From the NCBI GenBank assembly GCA_030706605.1, contig JAUZOE010000006.1, forward strand, positions 62,001 to 126,000: DNA of 64,000 bases. Reading direction: 5' to 3'. This document shows, in pieces, positions 46,016 through 55,012 of the stretch (the stretch's first letter is position 1; every line of letters starts with the position of its first letter). The notes beneath the pieces were generated by a model that saw nothing but the letters and a program-made list of their open reading frames with translations, ran no database searches and was not told where the DNA came from. The DNA is from Bacteroidota bacterium (GTDB lineage: Bacteria > Bacteroidota > Bacteroidia > Chitinophagales > Chitinophagaceae). Made by a program: the position numbers and the translations under genes.

Positions 46016-46399
46016 ATGCCAGAGAAAGAAAAATTAAGAATTGATAAATATTTATGGGCAATCAGAATATTCAAAACAAGAAGCCTTGCCGCAGATGCCT
46101 GTAATACAGGAAAAGTAAAATGCAAAGGTACCAATGTAAAACCGGCAAAAACTGTTTCGCCCGGTGAACAGTTTGAGATAAAAACTGAAAATAAAAAATG
46201 GGTAATTGAGGTAACCACATTATTGCATACCCGAATGAATTATGAAGAAGCAACTAAGCATTATATGGATCTTACTCCCGAAGAAAATATTGACACAACG
46301 CAAACAAGTGCCTTTGTATTTAATACCGGCAAAAGAAAAAGCAAGCAAGGACGACCTACAAAAAAAGAAAAAAGAAAACTGGATGATTTTTTTAATTAA
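46016..46399 (+). CDS. hslR: S4-domain RNA-binding protein, Hsp15-like
   Basis: 127-residue ribosome-associated heat-shock protein homologue. An N-terminal S4 domain (LRIDKYLWAIRIFKTRSLA, then CNTGKVKCKGTNVKPAKTV) is followed by a basic tail (RKSKQGRPTKKEKRKLDDFF). In E. coli Hsp15 rescues free 50S subunits with stalled peptidyl-tRNA. The ATG at 46016 is chosen over a TTG two codons upstream because that TTG lies in the -7 box. The gene is convergent with an M16 peptidase gene. Confidence 0.9.
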   Translation: MPEKEKLRIDKYLWAIRIFKTRSLAADACNTGKVKCKGTNVKPAKTVSPGEQFEIKTENKKWVIEVTTLLHTRMNYEEATKHYMDLTPEENIDTTQTSAFVFNTGKRKSKQGRPTKKEKRKLDDFFN

Positions 46400-46409
46400 A
46401 AATAATCCC

Positions 46410-47723
46410 CTATTCCACTTTCATATTAAAAGCATCTTTTGCTTCATCTGCTTCTTTTTCATTTCCCAGGTAATTCCAGTTAATTCCTTTTATGTATTTT
46501 TTAAAAACATTGGTCATATCCAAAGGGGTAGTTTTTTGAATCCTGGGAATAAATTCTTCATCCATTTTCCAGTCACCTAATATTTCAGATCGGCCCAAAG
46601 AAGAGGCCATCATGTCGGTACTTTCTTCTTTCATATAGTTTGAAGTAATGTAAAGGTTTTTAATATCATTAAATTCTTTTTGAGAAAATCCTTTTGTTAT
46701 CAACCGGTTTATTTCATTAACCATAACTTCTACTGAAGCCTTCGGATTGGTAGTGCTTACATACATGTAATTAAATGGCATCTGCTGACGCATTGGAACA
46801 GCATAAGGAGCATAAGACAAATTCCTTTTTGTCCTTATTTCAGTAAAAAGATTGGTGCTGAAAGCACTAACAGCAAGTCGATTAGCCACAAAATCTTTTG
46901 ATGTAAACAGTGGTGCATTTACCACACCGATGATATAATTGGTAGCCAATTTTCTCGGCTCTACGTTTAGGGTATTGGAAGAAATTTCCGGAGTATGATA
47001 AGAAAATGGAGTATATGGTTTATCAGTCAGGGCACTAAAAGCCTTTTTTATTTTAGAGATGATTTCATTTTTAGAAATCTTGCCTACTACCACTACAAAC
47101 ATCCGGTTTTTGTTTAGTAAGGTATTGTAATAATAATCTTTTACTTGATCGGCAGAAAAACTACTTACTGTATTAATTTCTCCATCCGGATCAATTGCAT
47201 AAGGTGTTCCCTTAAATGTGTTGGCAATAGCCATTTTATTTATTTTGCTATCAGGGTTTGCGTCAGCATTTTTTAATCCGGAAATTCTTCTTTGTTTAAG
47301 AAGTTCAAATTCTTTTTCACCATAGATAGGATCTTTGATTGCTTCTGCAAGTAAATTCCAACCCTCATTAAAATACTTGGCAATACAGTTAAGGCTAATA
47401 ACCCCATAATCGTAAGTGCTGTTACCCAAAATATTAATACCATATTTATCGGCTATATTTTTAAACTCATCTTTTGAATATAATTTGGTGCCGCACTCCG
47501 TTGCTCCGGCAAGTGCAAGATCTTCAATTCCTGCTTTATCAGCAGGATAGTTTGTAACACCTCCCTTATAATACACACTAACATTAATAATGTCTTTTAC
47601 CGTTGGTTTCATAATAACTGTAATACCATTGACACTAAATTTTTGTGCACTACTCTGTGCAAAAGCAGGTAATGCAAAAAATATAAGGAAAGCAGCTGTC
47701 AATGAAAAAATAAAACGTTTCAT
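46410..47723 (-). CDS. M16-family peptidase-like protein lacking the zinc motif
   Basis: 437-residue exported protein (signal peptide about 1-22) with the two-domain M16B fold. The position where active members have HxxEH reads GIEDLALAGATEC, so it has no zinc site and cannot be catalytic. The second half keeps YRxxxxNFP-like structure (NYIIGVVNAPLF, LFTEIRTKRNLSYAPYA), which is the conserved C-terminal RxxLxY motif. It lies 21 bp after an intact M16 gene, as expected for an active/inactive heterodimer. Confidence 0.88.
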   Translation of the reverse strand: MKRFIFSLTAAFLIFFALPAFAQSSAQKFSVNGITVIMKPTVKDIINVSVYYKGGVTNYPADKAGIEDLALAGATECGTKLYSKDEFKNIADKYGINILGNSTYDYGVISLNCIAKYFNEGWNLLAEAIKDPIYGEKEFELLKQRRISGLKNADANPDSKINKMAIANTFKGTPYAIDPDGEINTVSSFSADQVKDYYYNTLLNKNRMFVVVVGKISKNEIISKIKKAFSALTDKPYTPFSYHTPEISSNTLNVEPRKLATNYIIGVVNAPLFTSKDFVANRLAVSAFSTNLFTEIRTKRNLSYAPYAVPMRQQMPFNYMYVSTTNPKASVEVMVNEINRLITKGFSQKEFNDIKNLYITSNYMKEESTDMMASSLGRSEILGDWKMDEEFIPRIQKTTPLDMTNVFKKYIKGINWNYLGNEKEADEAKDAFNMKVE

Positions 47724-47744
47724 AACTATTTTTTTAAAAGTAGA

Positions 47745-49109
47745 TTAATTGGATTTAAAGAACATTTCAGGTTGTAATTGTTGATCCATATCATGGCTTA
47801 CCAATAAACCGGCACAATAAGGTTTTCCCTTGATATATTTCCGAACATACTGCTGAATATCAGCACGGGTAACTTTTTGCACATGATTGATATAATTAAA
47901 ATAATAATCCAGAGAAGCAGAGCACCACCAAAAAGAAACTATATGCACATAATCAGAAGTTATCTCTCTACCTCTGACATCTTCAATTTCCAATTTTCGT
48001 TTAGCGGTGGCTAATTGTTCATCTGTAAAATAATCATCAGCCTCCATTAAGTTTATTTGTTTTTTAACTTCTTCAAAACACTCCTTTACTTTTGAGGGAT
48101 TGGGTACTACAAGCAAAGTAATAGGTCCTACATATTTTTGAGTAGTGTAATTAAACCTCACCTGCAATGCCAGACCTGACTCTAATAAAGACTTGCTTAA
48201 CCTTGAAGAATTTTGGCTAAGAATATAGGAAAACACATCGGCAGCATAAGTATTTGGCAAATCGTTGCGGGTATCAGGCCCCATCCAATCGATCATAATT
48301 ACCGGCACTCTTGCATTGTCCGATTGCACTATAAAATAGCTTGATTTTTGCAAAGGCTGAAATTCAGGGATAGGATATTTTTTGAAAGGATCAAATCCTG
48401 AAGGCTTCCAACTGCCCATAATGTTAGCAACCTGCTTGAAAACATCTTCATGTTTTACATCGCCTGCGACGGTTAGAAGAGAATTATTGGGCCAATAGTA
48501 TTTGTTTTTAATCGTTTCCATTTTAGCGGGTGTGGCGCTAAGTATAATTTGATGATTACCGATCGCATTTTTCCTGCTGTATAAATCTCCCCACATATGA
48601 TGATTCATTGCATCACTTAAGGCAAAAAAAGGATTAGACTCGTTCCTCTGAAATTCGCCATCTACCACTACATTTTCCTTCCGCATTTCTGTGGTATCAA
48701 ACTTAGGATACCGAATGGCCGAATTCATAAATTCTATTCCCTTTGTCAGATTAAATTTAGGTAATGTAGAAAAATAATTAACCTTTTCTGTACTGGTAGT
48801 GCCATTAAAGGAGATGCCTAATTCTTTTATTCTATCCATAAAAGCCTCCTGGCTTGGGTAGTCCTTATTCGCCTTAAAAAACATGTGCTCATATAAATGA
48901 CTGAGTCCGTTAAATTCGGGTGACTCTGAAAATGAACCGTTTTTGACAGCAATTTCGATAGTAGCTAATGGCACACTATGGTCTTCAATAACCAATACCT
49001 GTAGCCCATTGGACAATGTTTTTAAAAAAAAATTGGAAGGCAGTGAAGATTGAGAATAGCCAGATAAAACTATTAGGAATAAAACCAGCAGTAAAAGATA
49101 TTTTTTCAT
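47745..49109 (-). CDS. M16-family zinc metallopeptidase, catalytic subunit
   Basis: 454-residue exported insulinase-family peptidase. Signal peptide MKKYLLLLVLFLIVLSGYSQ; zinc motif HLYEH at 71-75 with catalytic Glu74, third ligand probably Glu152 in VVVDGEF. The C-terminal half lacks the RxxLxY block that the neighbouring non-catalytic gene retains (ENR-like SRLSKSLLESGLALQV). It precedes that gene by 21 bp on the same strand. Substrates are probably short peptides in the periplasm; that is family-based inference. Confidence 0.92.
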   Translation of the reverse strand: MKKYLLLLVLFLIVLSGYSQSSLPSNFFLKTLSNGLQVLVIEDHSVPLATIEIAVKNGSFSESPEFNGLSHLYEHMFFKANKDYPSQEAFMDRIKELGISFNGTTSTEKVNYFSTLPKFNLTKGIEFMNSAIRYPKFDTTEMRKENVVVDGEFQRNESNPFFALSDAMNHHMWGDLYSRKNAIGNHQIILSATPAKMETIKNKYYWPNNSLLTVAGDVKHEDVFKQVANIMGSWKPSGFDPFKKYPIPEFQPLQKSSYFIVQSDNARVPVIMIDWMGPDTRNDLPNTYAADVFSYILSQNSSRLSKSLLESGLALQVRFNYTTQKYVGPITLLVVPNPSKVKECFEEVKKQINLMEADDYFTDEQLATAKRKLEIEDVRGREITSDYVHIVSFWWCSASLDYYFNYINHVQKVTRADIQQYVRKYIKGKPYCAGLLVSHDMDQQLQPEMFFKSN

Positions 49110-49377
49110 TATGTAAAAATTTAAATGGAAGAAGATATGAATATAAGTTATATCCCTTGTTGGGATCCTTTTTTAGAATATTTATTTTATCCGGCAATGT
49201 CGTTTTCTCAATAATTTATCATAAAAAAAACAACGTATATTTCAAATAATACTTCTTTTAAAGGTAGACATTCCTCCATTAATATAAAAAGTGTCTGCCC
49301 AATTTTGGACGGAGTAAAAGTCTCCGAAATATTTTCCATGGTAGTATGACTGTGATTATTAGATTTTATAACGTACG

Positions 49378-49385
49378 TACCTTTG
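49378..49385 (+). promoter_or_regulatory. Putative -7 box of trmD
   Basis: TACCTTTG, 4 nt before the ATG at 49390; probably leaderless. Confidence 0.45.
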
Positions 49386-49389
49386 CAAA

Positions 49390-50067
49390 ATGAAAATTGA
49401 TATCATTTCAGTTGTGCCACAACTCATGGAAAGTTTTTTTGCGCATTCTATTTTAAAAAGGGCCAAAGAAAAAGAATTGCTGGAAGTGAATATTTTCAAT
49501 TTAAGGGATTACACTAATTATAAACATGGACAGGTAGATGATTACCAGTTTGGCGGAGGCGCAGGTTTGGTAATGATGGCAGAGCCACTCGTAAATGCAA
49601 TAGAATCTTTGCAAAAAAAAACCAAATATGATGAAGTAATTTTCTTAACTCCTGACGGAGAAATTTTTGACCAAAAAACTGCCAATACATTATCCCTAAA
49701 AAATAATTTATTATTGATTTGCGGACATTATAAAGGGATAGATCAAAGAGTTCGCGATCATTTTATAACCAAAGAAATTTCTATTGGCGATTACGTTTTA
49801 AGTGGAGGCGAGTTAGGTGCTGCGGTACTGGCAGATGCAATAGGAAGATTATTACCGGGAGTTTTAAATGATGAAACTTCTGCACTCACCGATTCATTCC
49901 AGGACAATTTGCTGGCTCCGCCTGTTTATACTCGTCCTGAAGAATTCCGTGGATGGAAAGTGCCTGAAATTTTAATGAATGGCAACCATGCCAAAATTGA
50001 AGAATGGCGTTACGAAAAATCAGTAGAAATTACAAAAGAAAAAAGGCCTGACTTGTTTGAAGAATAG
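49390..50067 (+). CDS. trmD: tRNA (guanine-N1)-methyltransferase TrmD
   Basis: 225-residue SPOUT methyltransferase that makes m1G37 next to the anticodon and so prevents +1 frameshifting. The start MKIDIISVVPQLMESFF is standard, with FGGGAGLVMMAEPL, LICGHYKGIDQRV and the AdoMet trefoil-knot motif SIGDYVLSGGELGAAVLADA. It is solitary here, not in the rpsP-rimM-trmD-rplS order of many bacteria. A TACCTTTG box lies only 4 nt before the ATG. Confidence 0.96.
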   Translation: MKIDIISVVPQLMESFFAHSILKRAKEKELLEVNIFNLRDYTNYKHGQVDDYQFGGGAGLVMMAEPLVNAIESLQKKTKYDEVIFLTPDGEIFDQKTANTLSLKNNLLLICGHYKGIDQRVRDHFITKEISIGDYVLSGGELGAAVLADAIGRLLPGVLNDETSALTDSFQDNLLAPPVYTRPEEFRGWKVPEILMNGNHAKIEEWRYEKSVEITKEKRPDLFEE

Positions 50068-50250
50068 ATATCAATTCTTAGTATTACCTTATCCAAGGCC
50101 TTTAAGATCGCTAAAAATATTTGAGGCATCTTCAAAAAAGAATACGAAAATTTTGAGTTGACTGCTTTATGCCAGGTTCATAACACTTTAACTAAGGAAT
50201 CAAATAGCCAACGGAACTTCCCAAATTATTATTAAAACAATTAATCCATT

Positions 50251-50258
50251 TACTTTTG
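50251..50258 (+). promoter_or_regulatory. Putative -7 box of the CCA transferase gene
   Basis: TACTTTTG, 4 nt before the ATG at 50263; probably leaderless. Confidence 0.4.
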
Positions 50259-50262
50259 CTTC

Positions 50263-51696
50263 ATGGAAATTAATTGTACAGATGAAGAGCTTTTTATTTT
50301 TAAACAAATAGCTGCTGCAGGTGCCGAATTAAATGTGCCTGTATTTGTAATCGGCGGTTTTGTGAGAGATAAGATATTGAACCGCCTTGATAAAGATTTG
50401 GATATAGTGTGTGTAGGCGATGGAATTGAACTTGCCCAAAAAACATCACAAAAATTTAAACCTCAGCCACAGGTTAATTACTTTAAAAATTTTGGAACTG
50501 CACAAATTAAAATCTTTTCAAAAGAAAGCGATCTTCCTTTTGAAATCGAATTTGTAGGCGCTCGAAAAGAAAGTTACAATCCAGAAAGCCGCAAGCCGGA
50601 TGTACTTCCCGGCAGTATCGAAGAGGACCGTTTGCGCAGAGATTTTACGATCAATACCATGGCCATCAGCCTTAATAAGAATGATTTTGGAAAATTGGTT
50701 GATCCGCTTAATGGCCTGGCCGACCTAGAAAATAAACTGATCAGAACGCCTTTACCTCCTGATCAAACTTTTAGTGACGATCCTTTGCGTATGATGAGAG
50801 CTATCCGGTTTGCCACCCAATTGAAATTTTCTATTTTGCCTGAAACTTTTGAGGCTATTCAGCGTAATTCAGAAAGAATAAAAATAGTAAGCGGAGAACG
50901 GATCATTGATGAGATCAATAAAATTATTATGACCGATAAACCTTCTATAGGTTTTGATCTTTTATACCAATCGGGTTTATTAAAAATTATTTTTCCTCAA
51001 ATGGTTGCTCTCGCCGGTGCAGAATATATAGATGGCAAAGGCCATAAAGATAATTTTTACCATACCCTGCAGGTATTAGACAATATAGCTCCCAATACTG
51101 ATGACCTATGGCTGAGATGGGCAGCCATTTTGCATGATATAGCCAAACCCGCTACCAAGAAATTTGAAGATGGCCATGGATGGACTTTTCATGGACATGA
51201 AGTAGTAGGAGGCAGAATGGTGCCTAAAATTTTTACCCGGTTGAAATTGCCACAGAATGAAAAAATGAAATTTGTAAAAAAAATGGTAGAGTTGCATTTA
51301 CGGCCTATCAGCCTTACCAAAGAGAATATAACTGACTCAGCTATACGCAGATTATTATACGATGCAGGAGATGATATAGAAGATCTGATGACGCTCTGCA
51401 AGGCAGACATTACTTCCAAAAATAAACAAAAAGTAAAACGGTTTTTATCCAATTTTGAAATGGTGGAACAGAGGCTTAAGGAAGTCGAAGAATCTGATAA
51501 CCTGCGAAACTGGCAACCACCTGTTACCGGTGAAATTATTATGAAGGAATTTAATCTGCCTCCTTCCAGGATGGTAGGTGACATTAAAAATGCGGTACGT
51601 GAAGCTATATTAGATGGTGTAATCCCTAATCAATATGACGTGGCCTTTGAATATATGTGTAAAATAGCAACCGAGTTAGGTATTGAGAAAAAATGA
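50263..51696 (+). CDS. CCA tRNA nucleotidyltransferase with HD domain
   Basis: 477-residue class II nucleotidyltransferase that builds or repairs the 3' CCA end of tRNA. The polymerase head has GGFVRDKIL at 31-39 and the metal-binding DLD at 45-47, then RRDFTINTMAI, and DPLRMMRAIRFA of the RNA-binding neck. An HD domain follows with HD at 291-292 (AILHDIAKP). Because the enzyme could add CCA, CC only, or A only, the exact activity cannot be told. The gene stands alone between trmD and a pRiA4b-type gene. Confidence 0.93.
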   Translation: MEINCTDEELFIFKQIAAAGAELNVPVFVIGGFVRDKILNRLDKDLDIVCVGDGIELAQKTSQKFKPQPQVNYFKNFGTAQIKIFSKESDLPFEIEFVGARKESYNPESRKPDVLPGSIEEDRLRRDFTINTMAISLNKNDFGKLVDPLNGLADLENKLIRTPLPPDQTFSDDPLRMMRAIRFATQLKFSILPETFEAIQRNSERIKIVSGERIIDEINKIIMTDKPSIGFDLLYQSGLLKIIFPQMVALAGAEYIDGKGHKDNFYHTLQVLDNIAPNTDDLWLRWAAILHDIAKPATKKFEDGHGWTFHGHEVVGGRMVPKIFTRLKLPQNEKMKFVKKMVELHLRPISLTKENITDSAIRRLLYDAGDDIEDLMTLCKADITSKNKQKVKRFLSNFEMVEQRLKEVEESDNLRNWQPPVTGEIIMKEFNLPPSRMVGDIKNAVREAILDGVIPNQYDVAFEYMCKIATELGIEKK

Positions 51697-51820
51697 TAAA
51701 TCATTGAAATTGAGAAAGGGTTATCCGATAATCCTTAATTAAAAAAAAATGTATACCTCAATCTTAGATAAATGAAATTGCAAATGTTTTTTTCAAATAT
51801 TTTAATTGATAACTAAGCCT

Positions 51821-51828
51821 TAAATTTG
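51821..51828 (+). promoter_or_regulatory. Putative -7 box of the pRiA4b-type gene
   Basis: TAAATTTG, 4 nt before the ATG at 51833; probably leaderless. Confidence 0.4.
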
Positions 51829-51832
51829 TGAT

Positions 51833-52393
51833 ATGGCAATTTTAAAATTCAGAATTTATTGGGAAGAGGATGAAAGCGTTTACCGTGACGTAGTCATTAA
51901 GCATACACAAAGTTTCCAGGAGCTTCATGATATCATTTTGAAATGTTTTGAATTTGATAATAAGCATCACGCTACTTTTTACCGGAGCAATGATAACTGG
52001 CAACACGGAAGAGAAATTACGTTAGAAAAATATGATAAGGTATATAAAGCAGAACCTTTAATTATGAGTGAAGCGCTAATCGGTTCTGAGGTACGGGAAC
52101 CCAATCAAAAATTTATTTATTTATATGATTTTCATAAAAACTGGACTTTCAAAGTAGAGTTAATTAATGTCAATAAAGAAGAAAATCATAAACTTAACTA
52201 CCCTCAGTGTATCCGTAGTGAAGGATTTGGGCCAAGCCAGTATGGAACCAAAGGACTGATAAATGAAAAACTTGCTGAAATAGAAGAAAAATATGACCTG
52301 AATACTGCAGTTATGGCTGACGGGTATGGTGAAGAGGGAGATGCAGAGGAAGGTGATGAAGATGTAGAAGAAAACAGCACTGAGGAAATTTAA
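51833..52393 (+). CDS. pRiA4b ORF-3-like (IS1096 TnpR-like) protein
   Basis: 186-residue protein of the plasmid pRiA4b ORF-3 family, common on chromosomes and without known activity. Family traits: KFRIYWEEDESVYRDVVI at the start, a FQELHDIILKCFEFDNKHHATFY helix-turn, LYDFHKNWTFKVELI and the YPQCIRSEGFGPSQYG segment. The last 25 residues are a highly acidic, disordered tail. Despite its name it is not evidence of a mobile element here. miaA follows 40 bp downstream, possibly in the same transcript. Confidence 0.85.
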   Translation: MAILKFRIYWEEDESVYRDVVIKHTQSFQELHDIILKCFEFDNKHHATFYRSNDNWQHGREITLEKYDKVYKAEPLIMSEALIGSEVREPNQKFIYLYDFHKNWTFKVELINVNKEENHKLNYPQCIRSEGFGPSQYGTKGLINEKLAEIEEKYDLNTAVMADGYGEEGDAEEGDEDVEENSTEEI

Positions 52394-52433
52394 GTATTAA
52401 TTTGTTGGGTTTTGTACAAACTCTATCAAATCA

Positions 52434-53297
52434 ATGACCGAAAAAACATGCATTATTATATCCGGCCCTACCGCCGTTGGCAAAACCACTTACGGAATTG
52501 AACTTGCCCAAAAATACCATACACAAATTATTTCTGCAGACAGCCGACAGTGTTTTAAAGAACTGAATATAGGCGTAGCCAAGCCCTCGGAGAAACAACT
52601 AGAAATTGTAAAACATTATTTCATAAACTCCCATTCAATTCACGAGGAAGTAAATTCAAAAATATTTGAAGAATACGCCTTAAAGCAGGTAAATAAAATA
52701 TTTGAAGATAATGATATTGCCATCATGGTAGGAGGTACAGGCCTTTATATAAAAGCTTTCTGTGAAGGACTTGATGAAATACCTGCTGTAGATGCAAAAA
52801 TCAGAAAAGAAATTAATGAACAATTTAGCAAAAATGGATTGTCCTGGCTCAGGCACGAAATAGAAATGCACGATGCTCTTTTTTTTCTCAAGGGAGAAAT
52901 GCAAAATCCACAGCGGATGTTGCGGGCACTTGAAGTAAAACTTTCTACCGGAAAATCAATTCTTGATTTTCATTCGCGCAAAAAAGTAAATCGCAACTTT
53001 ACTATAAAAAATATAGTATTAGAACTTCCAAGAGAACAGCTTTATAGTAATATTAGTTACAGGGTAGATGAAATGATGAAAGAAGGATTATTACAGGAGG
53101 CAGAAAATTTATTTCAATACAGGCATCTGAATGCGCTGCAAACAGTAGGTTACAAAGAATTGTTCAATTATATGGAAGGTAAAATATCTTTGACAGGAGC
53201 TATTGAAGAAATTAAAAAAAACACAAGGCATTTTGCAAAAAGACAGATAACCTGGTTTAAGAAAGCAATTTCCACATCTACAACAGGAGACCCCTGA
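52434..53297 (+). CDS. miaA: tRNA dimethylallyltransferase MiaA
   Basis: 287-residue enzyme that puts a dimethylallyl group on A37 of tRNAs reading UNN codons. P-loop GPTAVGKTT at 11-19; SADSRQCFKELNIG (the DSRQ catalytic block, with Asp for phosphate transfer), VGGTGLYIKAF, QNPQRMLRALEV and ALQTVGYKELFNYM are all family signatures. Length is somewhat shorter than in E. coli, mainly at the C-terminus, as usual for the phylum. It converges on an outer-membrane protein gene. Confidence 0.95.
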   Translation: MTEKTCIIISGPTAVGKTTYGIELAQKYHTQIISADSRQCFKELNIGVAKPSEKQLEIVKHYFINSHSIHEEVNSKIFEEYALKQVNKIFEDNDIAIMVGGTGLYIKAFCEGLDEIPAVDAKIRKEINEQFSKNGLSWLRHEIEMHDALFFLKGEMQNPQRMLRALEVKLSTGKSILDFHSRKKVNRNFTIKNIVLELPREQLYSNISYRVDEMMKEGLLQEAENLFQYRHLNALQTVGYKELFNYMEGKISLTGAIEEIKKNTRHFAKRQITWFKKAISTSTTGDP

Positions 53298-53423
53298 CAG
53301 TAATGAGTTCGCAAGAAATACTTTTAAACTAATTTGCTGCGAAATAAATGGAATCTATTGAAAGAATTCAATCTCAAAACAGTTTTCTCTTTTAGAAAGG
53401 AAGTTCAGATCTGTCGAATTTGT

Positions 53424-54956
53424 CTAAAGTTTAAATCCAATGGTAGCTACAATATTGCCTGCATTATTCTTCAAGTAAGCAGGTACATTAGCTTTATCCT
53501 GTAACAAATAAGGGTAATTGATATCTTTATGCGATGAATACACATAAGTGAGATCAAGAAAAATTCCTTTATTCCTGTATCCTAAACCTCCACTCACTTT
53601 CACAAGATTGGAACTTTGATTTTGATAAGGATTACCATAATAGGCGCCGCCTAACCTGAACATAATGGTATTGAATTTCATTTCCCCACCCAGACGTACA
53701 TTGATGGCACCCTTATACAAATTATCCATTGTTTTATTGAGTGATGAATAATAATTTTTTGCATCAGTACTATTATCAGCAGCATGAAATGAAGCATTTT
53801 TGTAGTTAACATATTCTACATCAGCAGTTATAAATCCTCGTTGCTGTTGCACATTTTCTACTGCACGAAAAACATAAGAACCACTTAATATCACTCGCAA
53901 CGGAGTAGATAAATTATATTTTGATTGAAGTGATTGTCCATTAGTCAGATCCAGTGAACTTTGCTTTTTTATTCCGGGACCGCCATATCCTTCAAGATCA
54001 GTAATTATTTCCGTTGAATAATTATCGGTAAGCTGATAAAAAGTAGGAGTATGTATTGCCAATCCAAGCCTTATGTAATCTACTGGTTTAAAAATAACTC
54101 CAAACTTACCATTGATCCCAACACCCTTTGTTTGCAAAGATTCATTAACTTGAAAATAATTAAAATTATTGTTTGAGATTCCTGATGCATCACTTTCTTT
54201 ATAAGTCGCATTACGATGGTAATTTAAAAAAGGTAAAGTAAGTGTTCCTCCAAAATACCATTTGTTTTGCAGGTTGAATCCCGCTCCGAAAGCAAGGTCC
54301 GTGATGCCCCCTTTAGTATCAATCGTGTTTTCCTGGATAAGTCCGGAAGCAGGATTAGCAAGCGTTTTATATCCTGCCAGGGAGCCGTCTGTATTTTGTA
54401 GGGTATCTATCAGGTAAGTATTAAACGCAAGACTGCTGCCATAAGGGTAATCAGTGGCTGCAGCATTGGGATCAGTAACATTATTATTAATCAATTCTTC
54501 AAGGTACTTTTCTGAGTATGAGGAGGTGGTATTAGTTCCTTTATAATAAATATGGTTATTAAAATCTGCTGTTTTATTAATTCCAATGGCGAAAGAGAAA
54601 CTTTTTATGCTTTTGCTATTGGAAGGAGAAGAAAACACGATTCCTGTGGCGCCAAGATTGAAATTATTATGAGTTGCATTCTCATTCGAATTTAAATAAT
54701 TCGATTTGTCAGTTTTGAGAGCATATCCCGGCGTTAACACGAAATCGCCTGTATTGTAAAAGCCCAATCCCGCAGGATTAATAAAGAGAGAAGAAAATTC
54801 TCCACCCAAAGAAGCACCGGCCCCACCAATAGCCTGGTTCCTGGCCGTTCCTCCACTACCGGTTAAATAAGAATAGCGAAGCGCATCTGCAGGTTCCTGT
54901 GCATAAGAATGACTAACTATAAACAAAAAGAATACAATTAAATATTTAGCTTTCAT
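53424..54956 (-). CDS. Outer-membrane beta-barrel protein (FadL/OmpP1-like)
   Basis: 510-residue outer-membrane protein with a signal peptide (MKAKYLIVFFLFIVSHSYAQ). The N-terminus has ALRYSYLTGSGGTARNQAI and GGEFSSLFINPAGLGFY, the NPAG motif shared by FadL-type transporters and PorV-type barrels. The rest is a strand-rich barrel ending NIVATIGFKL, with aromatic-hydrophobic C-terminal alternation. FadL-type barrels take up hydrophobic compounds; the substrate is unknown. It follows a lipoprotein gene by 56 bp and the two are probably co-transcribed. Confidence 0.85.
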   Translation of the reverse strand: MKAKYLIVFFLFIVSHSYAQEPADALRYSYLTGSGGTARNQAIGGAGASLGGEFSSLFINPAGLGFYNTGDFVLTPGYALKTDKSNYLNSNENATHNNFNLGATGIVFSSPSNSKSIKSFSFAIGINKTADFNNHIYYKGTNTTSSYSEKYLEELINNNVTDPNAAATDYPYGSSLAFNTYLIDTLQNTDGSLAGYKTLANPASGLIQENTIDTKGGITDLAFGAGFNLQNKWYFGGTLTLPFLNYHRNATYKESDASGISNNNFNYFQVNESLQTKGVGINGKFGVIFKPVDYIRLGLAIHTPTFYQLTDNYSTEIITDLEGYGGPGIKKQSSLDLTNGQSLQSKYNLSTPLRVILSGSYVFRAVENVQQQRGFITADVEYVNYKNASFHAADNSTDAKNYYSSLNKTMDNLYKGAINVRLGGEMKFNTIMFRLGGAYYGNPYQNQSSNLVKVSGGLGYRNKGIFLDLTYVYSSHKDINYPYLLQDKANVPAYLKNNAGNIVATIGFKL

Positions 54957-55012
54957 AGATCCAAGATTTTAAATACGATAAGAAACAACGGAGTGGAAGA
55001 TTTTTTGAAATT

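Noticed and set aside
51833-52393. Possible mobile element because of the 'IS1096/pRiA4b' family name
   Set aside because: No inverted repeats, target duplication or transposase nearby; the family is common on chromosomes.
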